Source of the DNA: Xiheibacterium sp038325765
GTDB lineage: Bacteria > Myxococcota_A > Polyangia > Nannocystales > Nannocystaceae
Direction: 5' to 3'
DNA: 64,000 nucleotides
Assembly (NCBI GenBank): GCA_038325765.1
Contig: JBBQJI010000037.1
Location: 8,759 to 72,758 of the forward strand
The notes under the pieces are model-generated. The model saw only the letters and a program-made list of their open reading frames with translations. It searched no databases and was not told the origin of the DNA. The position numbers and the translations under genes were made by a program. This document shows positions 8,410 through 17,265 of this stretch, piece after piece. How positions within the stretch are numbered: the stretch's first letter is position 1; each line of letters starts with the position of its first letter.

Positions 8410-8415
8410 TAGCCT
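8410..8415 (+). promoter_or_regulatory. -10-like TAGCCT before the gene at 8422
   Basis: TAGCCT ends 6 bases before ATG 8422. Almost the same sequence (GCTAGCCTCG) precedes the start at 12260 on the other strand. Confidence 0.5.
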
Positions 8416-8421
8416 CGGCGC

Positions 8422-8835
8422 ATGGCACGAGCCACGGTCGAGGTCATCGCGGCGTTGCGCCGCACGGCAGCCCGCCTCCAGCAGGGCGCGGCGTATCAGT
8501 GGGGGCACTCGGGGATGTGCAACTGCGGCCATTTGGCGCAGACCATCACGGAGTTGCCGGGCGCTGTCATCCATCGCGAGGTGGCCGGCGAGTGGAGCGA
8601 GTACCTCGAGGACTACTGCGTGGTGACGGGCGAACGCGTCGACGATCTGCGCGCAAAGATGGTGCGCTTCGGGTTCGAGCCCACCGAACTCGCTGCCCTC
8701 GAACAGCTCGCCGACCCTGCGGTCTTGCGGGCGTTGCCGGGCGGACACCGACACCTCGTCCGCAACGAGCGCGACGATGTCGCCTTGTACCTCGAGACCT
8801 GGGCGGAGCTGCTCGCGACCCGACGCGTGGCGTGA
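8422..8835 (+). CDS. Conserved hypothetical protein with CNCGHLAQ motif
   Basis: 137 residues, mostly helical, no signal or membrane segment. The segment YQWGHSGMCNCGHLAQTITE has two Cys and two His close together, possibly a metal or cofactor site. The C-terminal part (FGFEPTELAALEQLADPAVL, then RNERDDVALYLETWAELL) is a helical bundle. From memory, similar GxCNCGxLAQ proteins occur in Bacteroidetes and other groups without a known function; that recollection could not be checked here. The gene stands alone behind a TAGCCT element 6 bases upstream. Confidence 0.75.
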   Translation: MARATVEVIAALRRTAARLQQGAAYQWGHSGMCNCGHLAQTITELPGAVIHREVAGEWSEYLEDYCVVTGERVDDLRAKMVRFGFEPTELAALEQLADPAVLRALPGGHRHLVRNERDDVALYLETWAELLATRRVA

Positions 8836-8883
8836 TGCGCACGCCATTTCACCGACCCGGCCGGTGATACGATCGGGCCGCGC

Positions 8884-9786
<903 letters not shown>

Positions 9787-9855
9787 ACCGGCCCGGCTTC
9801 GTGGACGGACCGATCGCCGCGCTGTTCTGATCGCAGGTTGGCCGCAAGGCTCAGC

Positions 9856-11190
9856 TCAGCGCGCCGCGGCGACCGCCGCCATCGCCCCGTCGGCGGCCTC
9901 GAGGGTCTGGGCGATGATCGCGTCGTCGTGGGCGATCGACATGAAGCCGGCCTCGAACTGCGAGGGCGCCAGGTAGACGCCGCGCGCGAGCATCTCGCGG
10001 AAGAAGGCGCCGAACATCGCGGTGTCGCTGCGCTTGGCGTCGTCGTAGTTCCAGACCTCGCCGGTCTGGAAGAAGCCGGTGAACATCGAGCCGACGCGGG
10101 TGCCAAAGTGCGGCAGGCCGTGGGCGCGTGCGCGATCGGCCAGGCCGTCGCACAGGATCGCGGCCCGCCGCTCGAGCTCGGCGTAGGGCGGATCGCGGTC
10201 GAGCAGCTTCAGCGTGGTGAGCCCGGCGGCGACCGCCACCGGATTCCCGCTGAGCGTGCCAGCCTGGTAGACCGGCCCCAGCGGCGCCACGCACTGCATG
10301 ATGTCGCGCCGTCCACCATAGGCGCCCACGGGCATGCCGCCGCCGATGATCTTGCCGAGCGTGGTCATGTCGGGGGTCACGCCGTAGCGCTCCTGGGCGC
10401 CGCCGCGGGCCAACCGGAAGCCCGTCATCACCTCGTCGAACACGAGCACGATGCCGGCGTGGGCGGTGAGCTCGCGCAGTCGCTCGAGGTAGCCTTCGCG
10501 CGGCGGCACACAACCCATGTTGCCGACGACCGGCTCGACGATGACGGCGGCGATCTGATCGCCTTCGTGCTCGATGAGTGCGGCGAGGGCGTCGGCGTCG
10601 TTCCACGGGACGAGCAGCGTGTCCGAGACGACGTTGGCGGGCACGCCCGCCGAGCCGGGGATGCCGAGGGTCGCGGCGCCCGAACCCGCGGCGACCAGCA
10701 GCATGTCGGCGTGGCCGTGGTAGGCGCCGTCGGTCTTGACGATCTTGTTGCGACCGGTGAAGCCCCGCGCGACCCGCAGCGCGCTCATCGTCGCCTCGGT
10801 GCCCGAGTTGCACAGGCGCACCATGCCGCCGCGGAGGCTCGGGACCATCTCGCAGATGCGCTCCGCGATCTCCACCTCGGCGGCCGTGGGCGCACCGAAG
10901 CTCAGGCCGTCGCGGGCGGCGCGAACGACCGCCTCGATCACCTCGGGATGCGCGTGTCCCAGGATCGCGGGACCCCAGGTGCCCACGTAGTCGATGAGCT
11001 GGGCGCCGTCTTCGGTCCACACATGGGCACCGGCGGCGCGGCACACAAACGGCGGATCGCAGCCGACCGACTTGTACGCGCGCACCGGCGAGTTGACGCC
11101 GCCGGGGATGGTGCGTTGGGCGGCTTCGAACAGCGCGCGGCTGCGTGGACCGGCTCGACCGTCGCTGGGGGAGGACTTCGGCGAGGACAT
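9856..11190 (-). CDS. hemL: Glutamate-1-semialdehyde 2,1-aminomutase
   Basis: 444 residues, full length. It catalyses the PLP-dependent conversion of glutamate-1-semialdehyde to 5-aminolevulinate, the last step of the C5 route to tetrapyrroles, in the cytoplasm. Diagnostic segments: ERTIPGGVNSPVRA-type start (QRTIPGGVNSPVRAYKSVG), NSGTEATMSALRVARGFTGR, DGAYHGHAD, FDEVMTGFR, and the PLP-lysine segment TLGKIIGGGMPVGAYGG. ATG 11190 is supported by TACTCT 7 bases upstream. No other heme gene is adjacent. Only ~70 bases separate it from the phosphatase gene on the same strand, but that gene ends at 11259, so hemL has its own promoter. Confidence 0.97.
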   Translation of the reverse strand: MSSPKSSPSDGRAGPRSRALFEAAQRTIPGGVNSPVRAYKSVGCDPPFVCRAAGAHVWTEDGAQLIDYVGTWGPAILGHAHPEVIEAVVRAARDGLSFGAPTAAEVEIAERICEMVPSLRGGMVRLCNSGTEATMSALRVARGFTGRNKIVKTDGAYHGHADMLLVAAGSGAATLGIPGSAGVPANVVSDTLLVPWNDADALAALIEHEGDQIAAVIVEPVVGNMGCVPPREGYLERLRELTAHAGIVLVFDEVMTGFRLARGGAQERYGVTPDMTTLGKIIGGGMPVGAYGGRRDIMQCVAPLGPVYQAGTLSGNPVAVAAGLTTLKLLDRDPPYAELERRAAILCDGLADRARAHGLPHFGTRVGSMFTGFFQTGEVWNYDDAKRSDTAMFGAFFREMLARGVYLAPSQFEAGFMSIAHDDAIIAQTLEAADGAMAAVAAAR

Positions 11191-11197
11191 GCGCGAC

Positions 11198-11203
11198 AGA
11201 GTA
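11198..11203 (-). promoter_or_regulatory. -10-like TACTCT for hemL
   Basis: TACTCT on the minus strand ends 7 bases before the hemL ATG at 11190. Confidence 0.5.
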
Positions 11204-11258
11204 CGCCAACTGCAGCCAGGCGCGACGCGATCGGGCGGCGAGGCGGCGGCGGTGCGGA

Positions 11259-12260
11259 TCAGCCGGCGAAGCCCAGCGCCGCGATCGCGTCGACGAGCGC
11301 GCCGTGGATCGCAGGATGCGCGCACAGGATCCCGTAGTTGCGGCCCAGCGTCGGCGGCGACGAGAAGTCGAGCGCGGCGCCGCGGAGATCGGTCACGTGC
11401 ATGCCGGCGCGCGTGGCGATGGCGACGCCCGACGCGTGATCCCAGACCAGCTCGACCCGCCCCGGCGTGGTCGGCACCCGCAGATACACGTGGGCCTGAC
11501 CGCGCGCGACCAGGGCGTACTTGGCCTGCGAGTCGCAGCGCACCGTGCGGCTTGGCCGGCCGAGATGGCGGAGCAGGGATTCGACGTGGTCGCCGCGCGT
11601 GTGACCCGACTCGACCGAGATCGTGACGACGATCGGGCCGTCGATCCGCGCCGACGCCGTCGCCGGCGGGAGAATTGCCGCGTCGTCGCTGTCGACGGCG
11701 TACTCGTGCACCGGCCCCTCGGGCTCGACGAGATAGACCGAACCATCGGGATCGGCGGCGCCCAGGCCACGGCTGTGATCGCGCGGCAGGTTGGGGCAGC
11801 CCAGCAGACCGAGCACGGGCCGCGCGCCCTCGACGCGGGCGAGACACACCGCGTACTGCTCGCGCCGCACGAAGCCCTTGGTGCCGTCGATGGGATCGAG
11901 GGTCCAGTAGTGGCCGCCTTCCACGGGATCGGGGCGCATGGCACCGGCGTCGATCGCCGCGAGCACCGAGGCGCGGTCGGCCTGCGGCCACGCCACGCGC
12001 GCAGCGGCGACGACGGCGTCGGCCAAGGCAACATCGGCGCGCAACATCTTGGCCGACTCTTCGCCGATGATCACCGGCTCTGTCAGGTGCTGACGCAGGT
12101 GGTGGACGATGACCGCCTGCGACGCGAAATCGGCGACGGTGACGGGCGAGTCGTCGGCCTTGGTGACGCCGTCGATGGTGCCGGACGCGACGGCGCGGCA
12201 CACCCGGCAGGCGGCACGCAGGGCGTCGAGGGCGACCTGGGACTCGAAGCCGAGGCGCAT
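11259..12260 (-). CDS. 3'(2'),5'-bisphosphate nucleotidase-like phosphatase (IMPase superfamily)
   Basis: 333 residues. It has the lithium-sensitive Mg-phosphatase motifs in order: TKADDSPVTVADFASQA near the N-terminus, IIGEESA, LDPIDGTKGFVRREQYAVCL (the DPIDGT metal site), and WDHASGVAIATRAG. The size and the extended segment between the second and third motifs fit the Hal2/SAL1-type 3'-phosphoadenosine 5'-phosphate phosphatases better than plain inositol monophosphatase. The expected role is hydrolysis of PAP to AMP, protecting sulfotransferases and RNases. ATG 12260 follows a TAGCCT element with an 8-base gap. It is divergent from the lipoprotein at 12361. Confidence 0.9.
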   Translation of the reverse strand: MRLGFESQVALDALRAACRVCRAVASGTIDGVTKADDSPVTVADFASQAVIVHHLRQHLTEPVIIGEESAKMLRADVALADAVVAAARVAWPQADRASVLAAIDAGAMRPDPVEGGHYWTLDPIDGTKGFVRREQYAVCLARVEGARPVLGLLGCPNLPRDHSRGLGAADPDGSVYLVEPEGPVHEYAVDSDDAAILPPATASARIDGPIVVTISVESGHTRGDHVESLLRHLGRPSRTVRCDSQAKYALVARGQAHVYLRVPTTPGRVELVWDHASGVAIATRAGMHVTDLRGAALDFSSPPTLGRNYGILCAHPAIHGALVDAIAALGFAG

Positions 12261-12268
12261 GCGCGGCG

Positions 12269-12274
12269 AGGCTA
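12269..12274 (-). promoter_or_regulatory. -10-like TAGCCT for the bisphosphate nucleotidase gene
   Basis: TAGCCT (minus strand) ends 8 bases before ATG 12260. Confidence 0.5.
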
Positions 12275-12300
12275 GCAGATCGCGACCGCCGCCCGGCCCG

Positions 12301-12336
12301 CCTCCCGAACCGCCGCCCGAACCGCCGCCCGAACCG
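12301..12336. repeat. 12-bp tandem repeat in a divergent promoter region
   Basis: CC[G/T]CCCGAACCG occurs three times head to tail between the divergent starts at 12260 and 12361. Copy number could affect spacing upstream of either -10 element. Confidence 0.85.
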
Positions 12337-12347
12337 CGGGGCCGTGC

Positions 12348-12353
12348 TAACGT
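12348..12353 (+). promoter_or_regulatory. -10-like TAACGT before the lipoprotein at 12361
   Basis: TAACGT ends 7 bases before ATG 12361. Confidence 0.5.
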
Positions 12354-12360
12354 GGCGGCA

Positions 12361-12915
12361 ATGCGGCCGTGGCCTATGTGGCGTAGATCCGTGCTCCTCG
12401 CGATGCTCGCGGCCTGTGGCGGCGACGACGAGTCCCCGGGCACGACCGAGAGCGGATCGACGTCGAGCAGTTCGGGCTCGAGCAGCTCCAGCGAGACCGC
12501 GGCCGCCGACGAGAGCTCGACCGGCGGGATCCCCGAAGCCTGCCCGGACGTCGCGCTGCAGACGGGCATCGTCGGCCAGACCGATCTTCGCACCTGCGAC
12601 ATCCTGGCCGGCTGCGTGATGCCGGAGGTCGGCGTGCCGCTGGCGGTCTACGCCACCAACCCGCAGGTGGGCGGCAGCTCGACCGGGCCCGGCGCCCTCG
12701 ACCCCGAGGCGACGCCGATCGAGTCGATCATGAGCGGGGTGGTCGGGCGCTTCGCCTTCCAGCTGCCCAGCGGCACCTACTTCGTGTGCGCGACGAGCGA
12801 CGACGGCGTACTGTGCTCGGCCGGGATCACGTTGAGCGAGGATGATCCCGTGGTGTTCGCCTCGTACGAGGGCGGCACGCAGTTTCAATGGTCGAGCGTG
12901 TCCTGCGGTCTGTGA
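12361..12915 (+). CDS. Lipoprotein with Ser-rich tether
   Basis: 184 residues. Signal MRPWPMWRRSVLLAMLAACG with lipobox LAAC, then an acidic and Ser-rich tether of ~45 residues (SGSTSSSSGSSSSSETAAAD). The domain behind it is ~115 residues, with Cys at CPDVALQTG, TCDILAGCVMP, YFVCATSDDGVLC and SVSCGL. This pattern resembles the carboxypeptidase-regulatory-like/Ig-like domain that myxobacterial lipoproteins use (GRFAFQLPSGTYFVCATSDD fits the final strand pair). Function is unknown; probably on the outer membrane. Confidence 0.78.
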   Translation: MRPWPMWRRSVLLAMLAACGGDDESPGTTESGSTSSSSGSSSSSETAAADESSTGGIPEACPDVALQTGIVGQTDLRTCDILAGCVMPEVGVPLAVYATNPQVGGSSTGPGALDPEATPIESIMSGVVGRFAFQLPSGTYFVCATSDDGVLCSAGITLSEDDPVVFASYEGGTQFQWSSVSCGL

Positions 12916-12994
12916 CGCGCGGGCGCGACGCCGCACCAACAGGTGTGACGCCGCGCCGTGGTGATGCACATGGGTGAGCGACGGCTCAGGCGGG

Positions 12995-13220
12995 GTCGTC
13001 GGCCGTGGTGCCGCGCTCGTCACCCTTGCCGTGACCCGGTCGCCCAGGAACATGCCTGGGCCGCGCTCCTCGAACAGGTCGCCGAGTACGTCGCGCTGCC
13101 GAGCGTCGAGCACGGTGTGGACGGCGACGATCGTGTCGGCCGACAGCGGGCCCTTGCCGGCCTCGGGGTGCATGGCGTCGCGCCAGCCCGCGAGGTCGTC
13201 GGGTGATGTTGCGGATGGTT
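12995..13220 (-). pseudogene. Fragment of an unrecognised coding sequence
   Basis: The 455 bases between the lipoprotein stop (12915) and the convergent gene end (13371) hold no complete gene that I can support. On the minus strand a protein-like stretch reads SPDDLAGWRDAMHPEAGKGP, then LSADTIVAVHTVLDARQRDV and LGDLFEERGPGMFLGD. It is coherent in amino-acid composition but has no credible start and no stop of its own, running without a stop into unrelated antisense sequence. It resembles the helical L-x(4)-QR-x(2)-L segments of periplasmic Spy-like proteins, only weakly. Probably a gene remnant. Confidence 0.3.
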
Positions 13221-13370
13221 GGGACTTGCACGTAGCCCAGTGTGGCTGCGTACCGTGGGTGCGCCCGCCCACGTCGTGCAAAGCGCAGGTGAACCGACCG
13301 GTTTGGTGTGGAGCTCAGCCCTGGGGCTCGAAGCCCACGTCGCAGCCGTAGCGCGGCGAGGCGGCGCGCG

Positions 13371-15164
13371 TCAGTCGGGCGCCCGCTCGTGGGCGAGGCC
13401 GACGTCCGATCGCGCGTGCAGCCGCTCGCCGGTACGCGCGTCGAGGACCGCGAGCTCCACGCCATCGTACAGGGCCACGCGCGTGCCGTCGGCGCTCCAC
13501 GCCACCAGCCCGTCCTCGCCTAGGGGCGAAGTCCATAGCTGGGCGCGTTGGGCAGCGTCGAACATGCCGAGCATCCATGGTGTCTGCGGCGTGCTCGAGC
13601 GCGCGAGCATGGGGCCGGACATGCGCACGGCGACGAGATCGCCCTGGGGAGCCGCGATCGTGGCGGTCGAATCCCGCCCCCGCAGCGGCAGCGCTGCGAT
13701 CGTCTCGCGCCCGTGATCGACAGGTGCCGGCGGCCGAACGATCTCGCCGTCGACGACGGCACCGTCCTGGCCGCGGAGCGACGTGCCGGCGGCGGTGGTC
13801 ACGAGCAGGTGCCCGACCTCGGTGAACGACAGGGCGGTGACGCGCGCGCCGATGTCGAAGCGCGGCGCGATCGCGTCGCCGGATCCGAGGGTCTCGATGA
13901 ACACGCGAGTGCCTTCGCTCCACGCCAGCGTGGTGCCGCGGCCGTCGAGAGCCAGCACCGATCCGCGCAGCCGCTGCCGGGTGAGGCGGTCGTGCCCTGG
14001 CTGCGCGACGGGGTCGACGAAGAGGGTGTCGACATCGGCGATCGCCCGCACTCCGGCGACGAGCGTCACCTGCATCCGGAGCTCGCCCGGCGCCCCCGGC
14101 AGCGCCACCGGCTCGAGGACCGCGGGCGGGAAGTGCTCGGCGTCGCGCGGCACCGCCTGGGCCAGATCCACCCACCAGCCGGTGCCGGTGCCGGTCTCGA
14201 GCAGCACGCGATCGTTCTGCGCGTAGTGCAGGCGCGGCATCACCTTGTCGTCGAGATCGCCGACGATCACCCGGCGGGTCCCCGTCGCCAGCTCGATGAG
14301 CTGCAGCGCGAAGCCGCGGCCCTTCGCGACCCGACGCAGGGCGGCGATCGTGGTGCCATCGGGCGACAGCGCCATGGCGTTGCGGTTGGGGCTCTGGTCG
14401 AGCGCGACCATCCACGGCTCGCCGACGATCGTCAACGCGTCACCTTCGATCGTGAGGCCCTGGGCGCGCACCGGCTGGGTCAGGACTGCGGCCAGGGCCA
14501 CGGGCTGGCCGGGGGTCTCGACCACGCGCAGCTGCCAGGGGATGAAGCCGGGCTCGTCGATCTGCGATCGTACGCCACCGCCGGCGTCGTACAAGCGGAT
14601 GCGGTGATCCTTGCCCAGGGCGAGGATGCGCTCGCCGCCGTCGAGCACGTGGATCTCGAACTGCGGGTCGGTGGCGGGCAGCTCGAACAGCGCGATCCTC
14701 CGGGCCTCGCCGCCGCTTCCGACGACGATCCGCGCGACGCGGGTGGTGCCGCCGGTGTCGATGGTTGCGACCACGAAACCGTCGTCGCTCCGCGCCAGCG
14801 ACATCCAGATCGGCTCGCGATCGGGCAGGGCCACGGGCGCGGCGAACTCGTCGGCCCCGACGACCTGAGAATGCTCGGCCTGCACGTCGGGCCACAGCCG
14901 CAGCTCGCCTCGGTCGTCGAGGGTGAGCGCCGCGGTGCCGTGGGCGTCGAGGACGACCTCCGTCATCGGGTGGCGATGCAGGCGACGCACCAGGGGCTGG
15001 GCGACGTCGGCGGCCTTGTCGGCGGAATCGGTGGTCGACGCTGTCGCGACCGCGGGGCTGTCGGTGGCCTCGCCCTTGCGGGGTCCGACGTTGGGCCCAG
15101 AACCCGCGTTCGCACAGGCGCACAGGGCGAGCAGGGTGAGAAGGGTGAGGCGCGTCGTGGTCAT
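13371..15164 (-). CDS. WD40/propeller-like lipoprotein
   Basis: 597 residues. Signal MTTTRLTLLTLLALCACANA with a lipobox at LCAC. The body consists of repeated beta-blade units with a small hydrophobic-Asp-x-Gly pattern (VVLDAHGTAALTLDDRGELR, NRNAMALSPDGTTIAALRR, LAWSEGTRVFIETLG, VAWSADGTRVALYDGVELAV), as in WD40-like/quinoprotein propellers. No catalytic motif is visible. It lies 25 bases downstream of the propeller-cytochrome gene on the same strand, so the two probably form an operon and may act together at the cell surface. A GTGTG run at ~residue 330 comes from a GGTGCC DNA repeat. Confidence 0.78.
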   Translation of the reverse strand: MTTTRLTLLTLLALCACANAGSGPNVGPRKGEATDSPAVATASTTDSADKAADVAQPLVRRLHRHPMTEVVLDAHGTAALTLDDRGELRLWPDVQAEHSQVVGADEFAAPVALPDREPIWMSLARSDDGFVVATIDTGGTTRVARIVVGSGGEARRIALFELPATDPQFEIHVLDGGERILALGKDHRIRLYDAGGGVRSQIDEPGFIPWQLRVVETPGQPVALAAVLTQPVRAQGLTIEGDALTIVGEPWMVALDQSPNRNAMALSPDGTTIAALRRVAKGRGFALQLIELATGTRRVIVGDLDDKVMPRLHYAQNDRVLLETGTGTGWWVDLAQAVPRDAEHFPPAVLEPVALPGAPGELRMQVTLVAGVRAIADVDTLFVDPVAQPGHDRLTRQRLRGSVLALDGRGTTLAWSEGTRVFIETLGSGDAIAPRFDIGARVTALSFTEVGHLLVTTAAGTSLRGQDGAVVDGEIVRPPAPVDHGRETIAALPLRGRDSTATIAAPQGDLVAVRMSGPMLARSSTPQTPWMLGMFDAAQRAQLWTSPLGEDGLVAWSADGTRVALYDGVELAVLDARTGERLHARSDVGLAHERAPD

Positions 15165-15189
15165 CGGGTAGGCCTTGGGTGGTGCGTGG

Positions 15190-17088
15190 TCACAGCGACT
15201 CGAGGTAGACGCGCAGATCGGCGACGTCGCGATCGGCGAGGCCGCCGAGCTCGGCCATGTCGTGGATGCTGCCGCGGTCGGTGAGCAACGCATGCAGCGT
15301 CTCGGCGGATCCGTCGTGGTAGTAGGGCGCGGAGTGGGCCAGACCGACCAGCGAGGGGGTGTCCGTCTGCTCGAGGTTGCCGCGCAGCGGATACTGGGCG
15401 CCGTCGGTGAGGGTGGCGCCGCTGTGGCAGCTCGCGCAGCCCAAGGTGGCGTCGGCGAACAGCGCCTTACCGCGGGTGTGGGCGGCGTCGTCGATGATGC
15501 GGGGGCCGCGGGGCGCGGGCAGGCTCGCGACATAGGCCTCGAGCGCCGCGATGTCGGCACGTGACACCAAGCCGGAATCGCCGCCGAGGCGGTCGATGGT
15601 GTGGCGCAGGCTGTCGCGCAGGCTCGGGTCCTGGCCATCCCACTTGTACGGCGCGGTGCCGACGACGCGGCCGGCGAGCATCGGCGTCTGCAGCACGTGG
15701 GCGCCGAGGCGCCACGTCAGGCCATCGGCGCGGCCCTCGGGGTGGCAGCTCGCGCAGGCCATCGTGCCGCCGTCCGACAGTCGCGCATCGTCGGCGCGAC
15801 GGAACAGCTCGGCGCCGCGCTCGATCAGTGGGCTCCGCAGCGACGGCGCCAGCTCGGGACCCCGCACGGCGAGCTGTTCGCGCTTGCGATCGCTGCGGAT
15901 GCCGTCGCCTGTGGGTACGCTGACGAGCCGCCGTGACAGCTCGCAGTGCACGCGCAGCGTGGTGCCGTCGACGACGAGCCCGTCGATCCCGCACGGCTTC
16001 GCGCGGCCACCCAGATCCACCGTCCACTGCACCCACGGCGTCGGCTGCGTGGCATCGGCGACGGCGACGATGCGGTCATCACCATAGCCGGCGACGAACA
16101 GGGTGTCGGCGGTCACGTCGTAGCCGATCGCGCGGGGCTGGTGGACACCGATCGTCGCGGCGTCGTGGTGGGCCGCCGCGCCGCCGGGCTCGGCGATCCA
16201 CGCCAGCTGGTGGACGATGCGCGGCGTCTCGACAGCGGCACCGCCGTAGCTGTCTTCATCCTCGGCGCGGGGCTTGTGCACCAACTGCGGGGTCGCGAGC
16301 TGGTGGGTGGTGACCGCCCGGCCGTCGCCCAGGTACGCGACGGCGAAGGCGCTGCGGGCGTAGCGACGACCGGCACCCTGGGGCACGCGGAAGCGGCTGG
16401 GCGCCTCGCGGAGCTCGGCGAAGCTGCCACCGAATTCCTCGTCCTCGACCACCGTCATCTGGTCGCGGGGATCCAAGCCCTGCCACCGTACCGCGTGCGC
16501 CGTGCCCACCAGATCGATCACCGCCAGCGATCCACGCGAGAGAAATCCGACCACGGCCTTTTCGCCGTCGGGGGCGACCGCGACGCCGCGGGGTTCGGCG
16601 GCGAGCTCTACCCGCCAGCGCTCGGTGAGATCCGCGGTCGCGATGGCGACGAGCGCGTGCTCGGCGACGCTGGTGACCAACAAGGTGCCGCCATCGGGTG
16701 TGAGCGCGAGTCCGTATGGTTCGGCGACGGCGGCGGTGTTGCCCAGCGCGAGCGTGTCGCCGTCGATGATCTCGACGATTCGGTCGCCGCCGCGGTCGGC
16801 CGCGAACACCCGGCCGTGACCGTCGTGAACCAACTCGCCCAGCTCCCCACCGAGCTCGAGCACGGCGATGGGGCCGCCCGCGGAGTCGGTGCGGACGAGC
16901 GCGCCGGCGTTGCGCTCGGCGACGAGCGGCCCGCGGGCGGTCACGATCACGGTGCCGCCGTGGCTGCCGACGTGGGGGCCGCGCACCGCATGTGTTCGCG
17001 CGGTCTCGGCCGGGCCCGGGTCGCCCGCGTGCACGAGCGGTGCGAGGCCGAGCAGGGTGAGGCTGAGGACCAGGGTCGAGCGCGGCAT
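15190..17088 (-). CDS. Secreted beta-propeller / di-heme c-type cytochrome
   Basis: 632 residues. Signal peptide MPRSTLVLSLTLLGLAPLVHA. The N-terminal ~400 residues are YVTN/NHL-type propeller repeats (AEPYGLALTPDGGTLLVTSV, AEPRGVAVAPDGEKAVVGFL, DTLFVAGYGDDRIVAVADA). The C-terminal part carries two c-heme sites, CASCH in both cases (CASCHPEG and CASCHSG), with the TDTPSLVGLAHSAPYYHDGS segment of MauG/cytochrome c peroxidase-like proteins. Predicted to be a periplasmic or surface electron-transfer or oxidase protein. TAGCAT ends only 4 bases before ATG 17088. The lipoprotein gene follows after 25 bases. Confidence 0.82.
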   Translation of the reverse strand: MPRSTLVLSLTLLGLAPLVHAGDPGPAETARTHAVRGPHVGSHGGTVIVTARGPLVAERNAGALVRTDSAGGPIAVLELGGELGELVHDGHGRVFAADRGGDRIVEIIDGDTLALGNTAAVAEPYGLALTPDGGTLLVTSVAEHALVAIATADLTERWRVELAAEPRGVAVAPDGEKAVVGFLSRGSLAVIDLVGTAHAVRWQGLDPRDQMTVVEDEEFGGSFAELREAPSRFRVPQGAGRRYARSAFAVAYLGDGRAVTTHQLATPQLVHKPRAEDEDSYGGAAVETPRIVHQLAWIAEPGGAAAHHDAATIGVHQPRAIGYDVTADTLFVAGYGDDRIVAVADATQPTPWVQWTVDLGGRAKPCGIDGLVVDGTTLRVHCELSRRLVSVPTGDGIRSDRKREQLAVRGPELAPSLRSPLIERGAELFRRADDARLSDGGTMACASCHPEGRADGLTWRLGAHVLQTPMLAGRVVGTAPYKWDGQDPSLRDSLRHTIDRLGGDSGLVSRADIAALEAYVASLPAPRGPRIIDDAAHTRGKALFADATLGCASCHSGATLTDGAQYPLRGNLEQTDTPSLVGLAHSAPYYHDGSAETLHALLTDRGSIHDMAELGGLADRDVADLRVYLESL

Positions 17089-17143
17089 GCGGATGCTACG
17101 CGCGTCGGGGCGGCCTCGCTTCCCGCCCGCGCGTCATCGCCAT

Positions 17144-17167
17144 GGGCTGGGCTGGGCTGGGCTGGGC
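17144..17167. repeat. GGGCT pentanucleotide run
   Basis: Four GGGCT units plus a partial copy in the intergenic region between the divergent starts at 17088 and 17266. Confidence 0.8.
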
Positions 17168-17252
17168 ATGACGCGGGCGCGCGAGGTCTGTACACGCGTG
17201 GCATCGCACCCACGTGCGCGGCCGCTCTACTTCGCGCGCCTCGAGGCGCTGG

Positions 17253-17258
17253 TAGAAT
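17253..17258 (+). promoter_or_regulatory. -10-like TAGAAT before the phosphofructokinase gene
   Basis: TAGAAT ends 7 bases before ATG 17266. Confidence 0.5.
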
Positions 17259-17265
17259 CTTCGCG

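Noticed and set aside
9856..13281. Uninterrupted minus-strand frame of more than 1100 codons
   Set aside because: Only its last part (9856-11190) is a gene, hemL. The upstream part is antisense or out of frame to the bisphosphate nucleotidase and lipoprotein genes.
15946..17265. Long plus-strand frame before the phosphofructokinase start
   Set aside because: Antisense to the propeller-cytochrome gene. The real gene begins at ATG 17266 behind TAGAAT.
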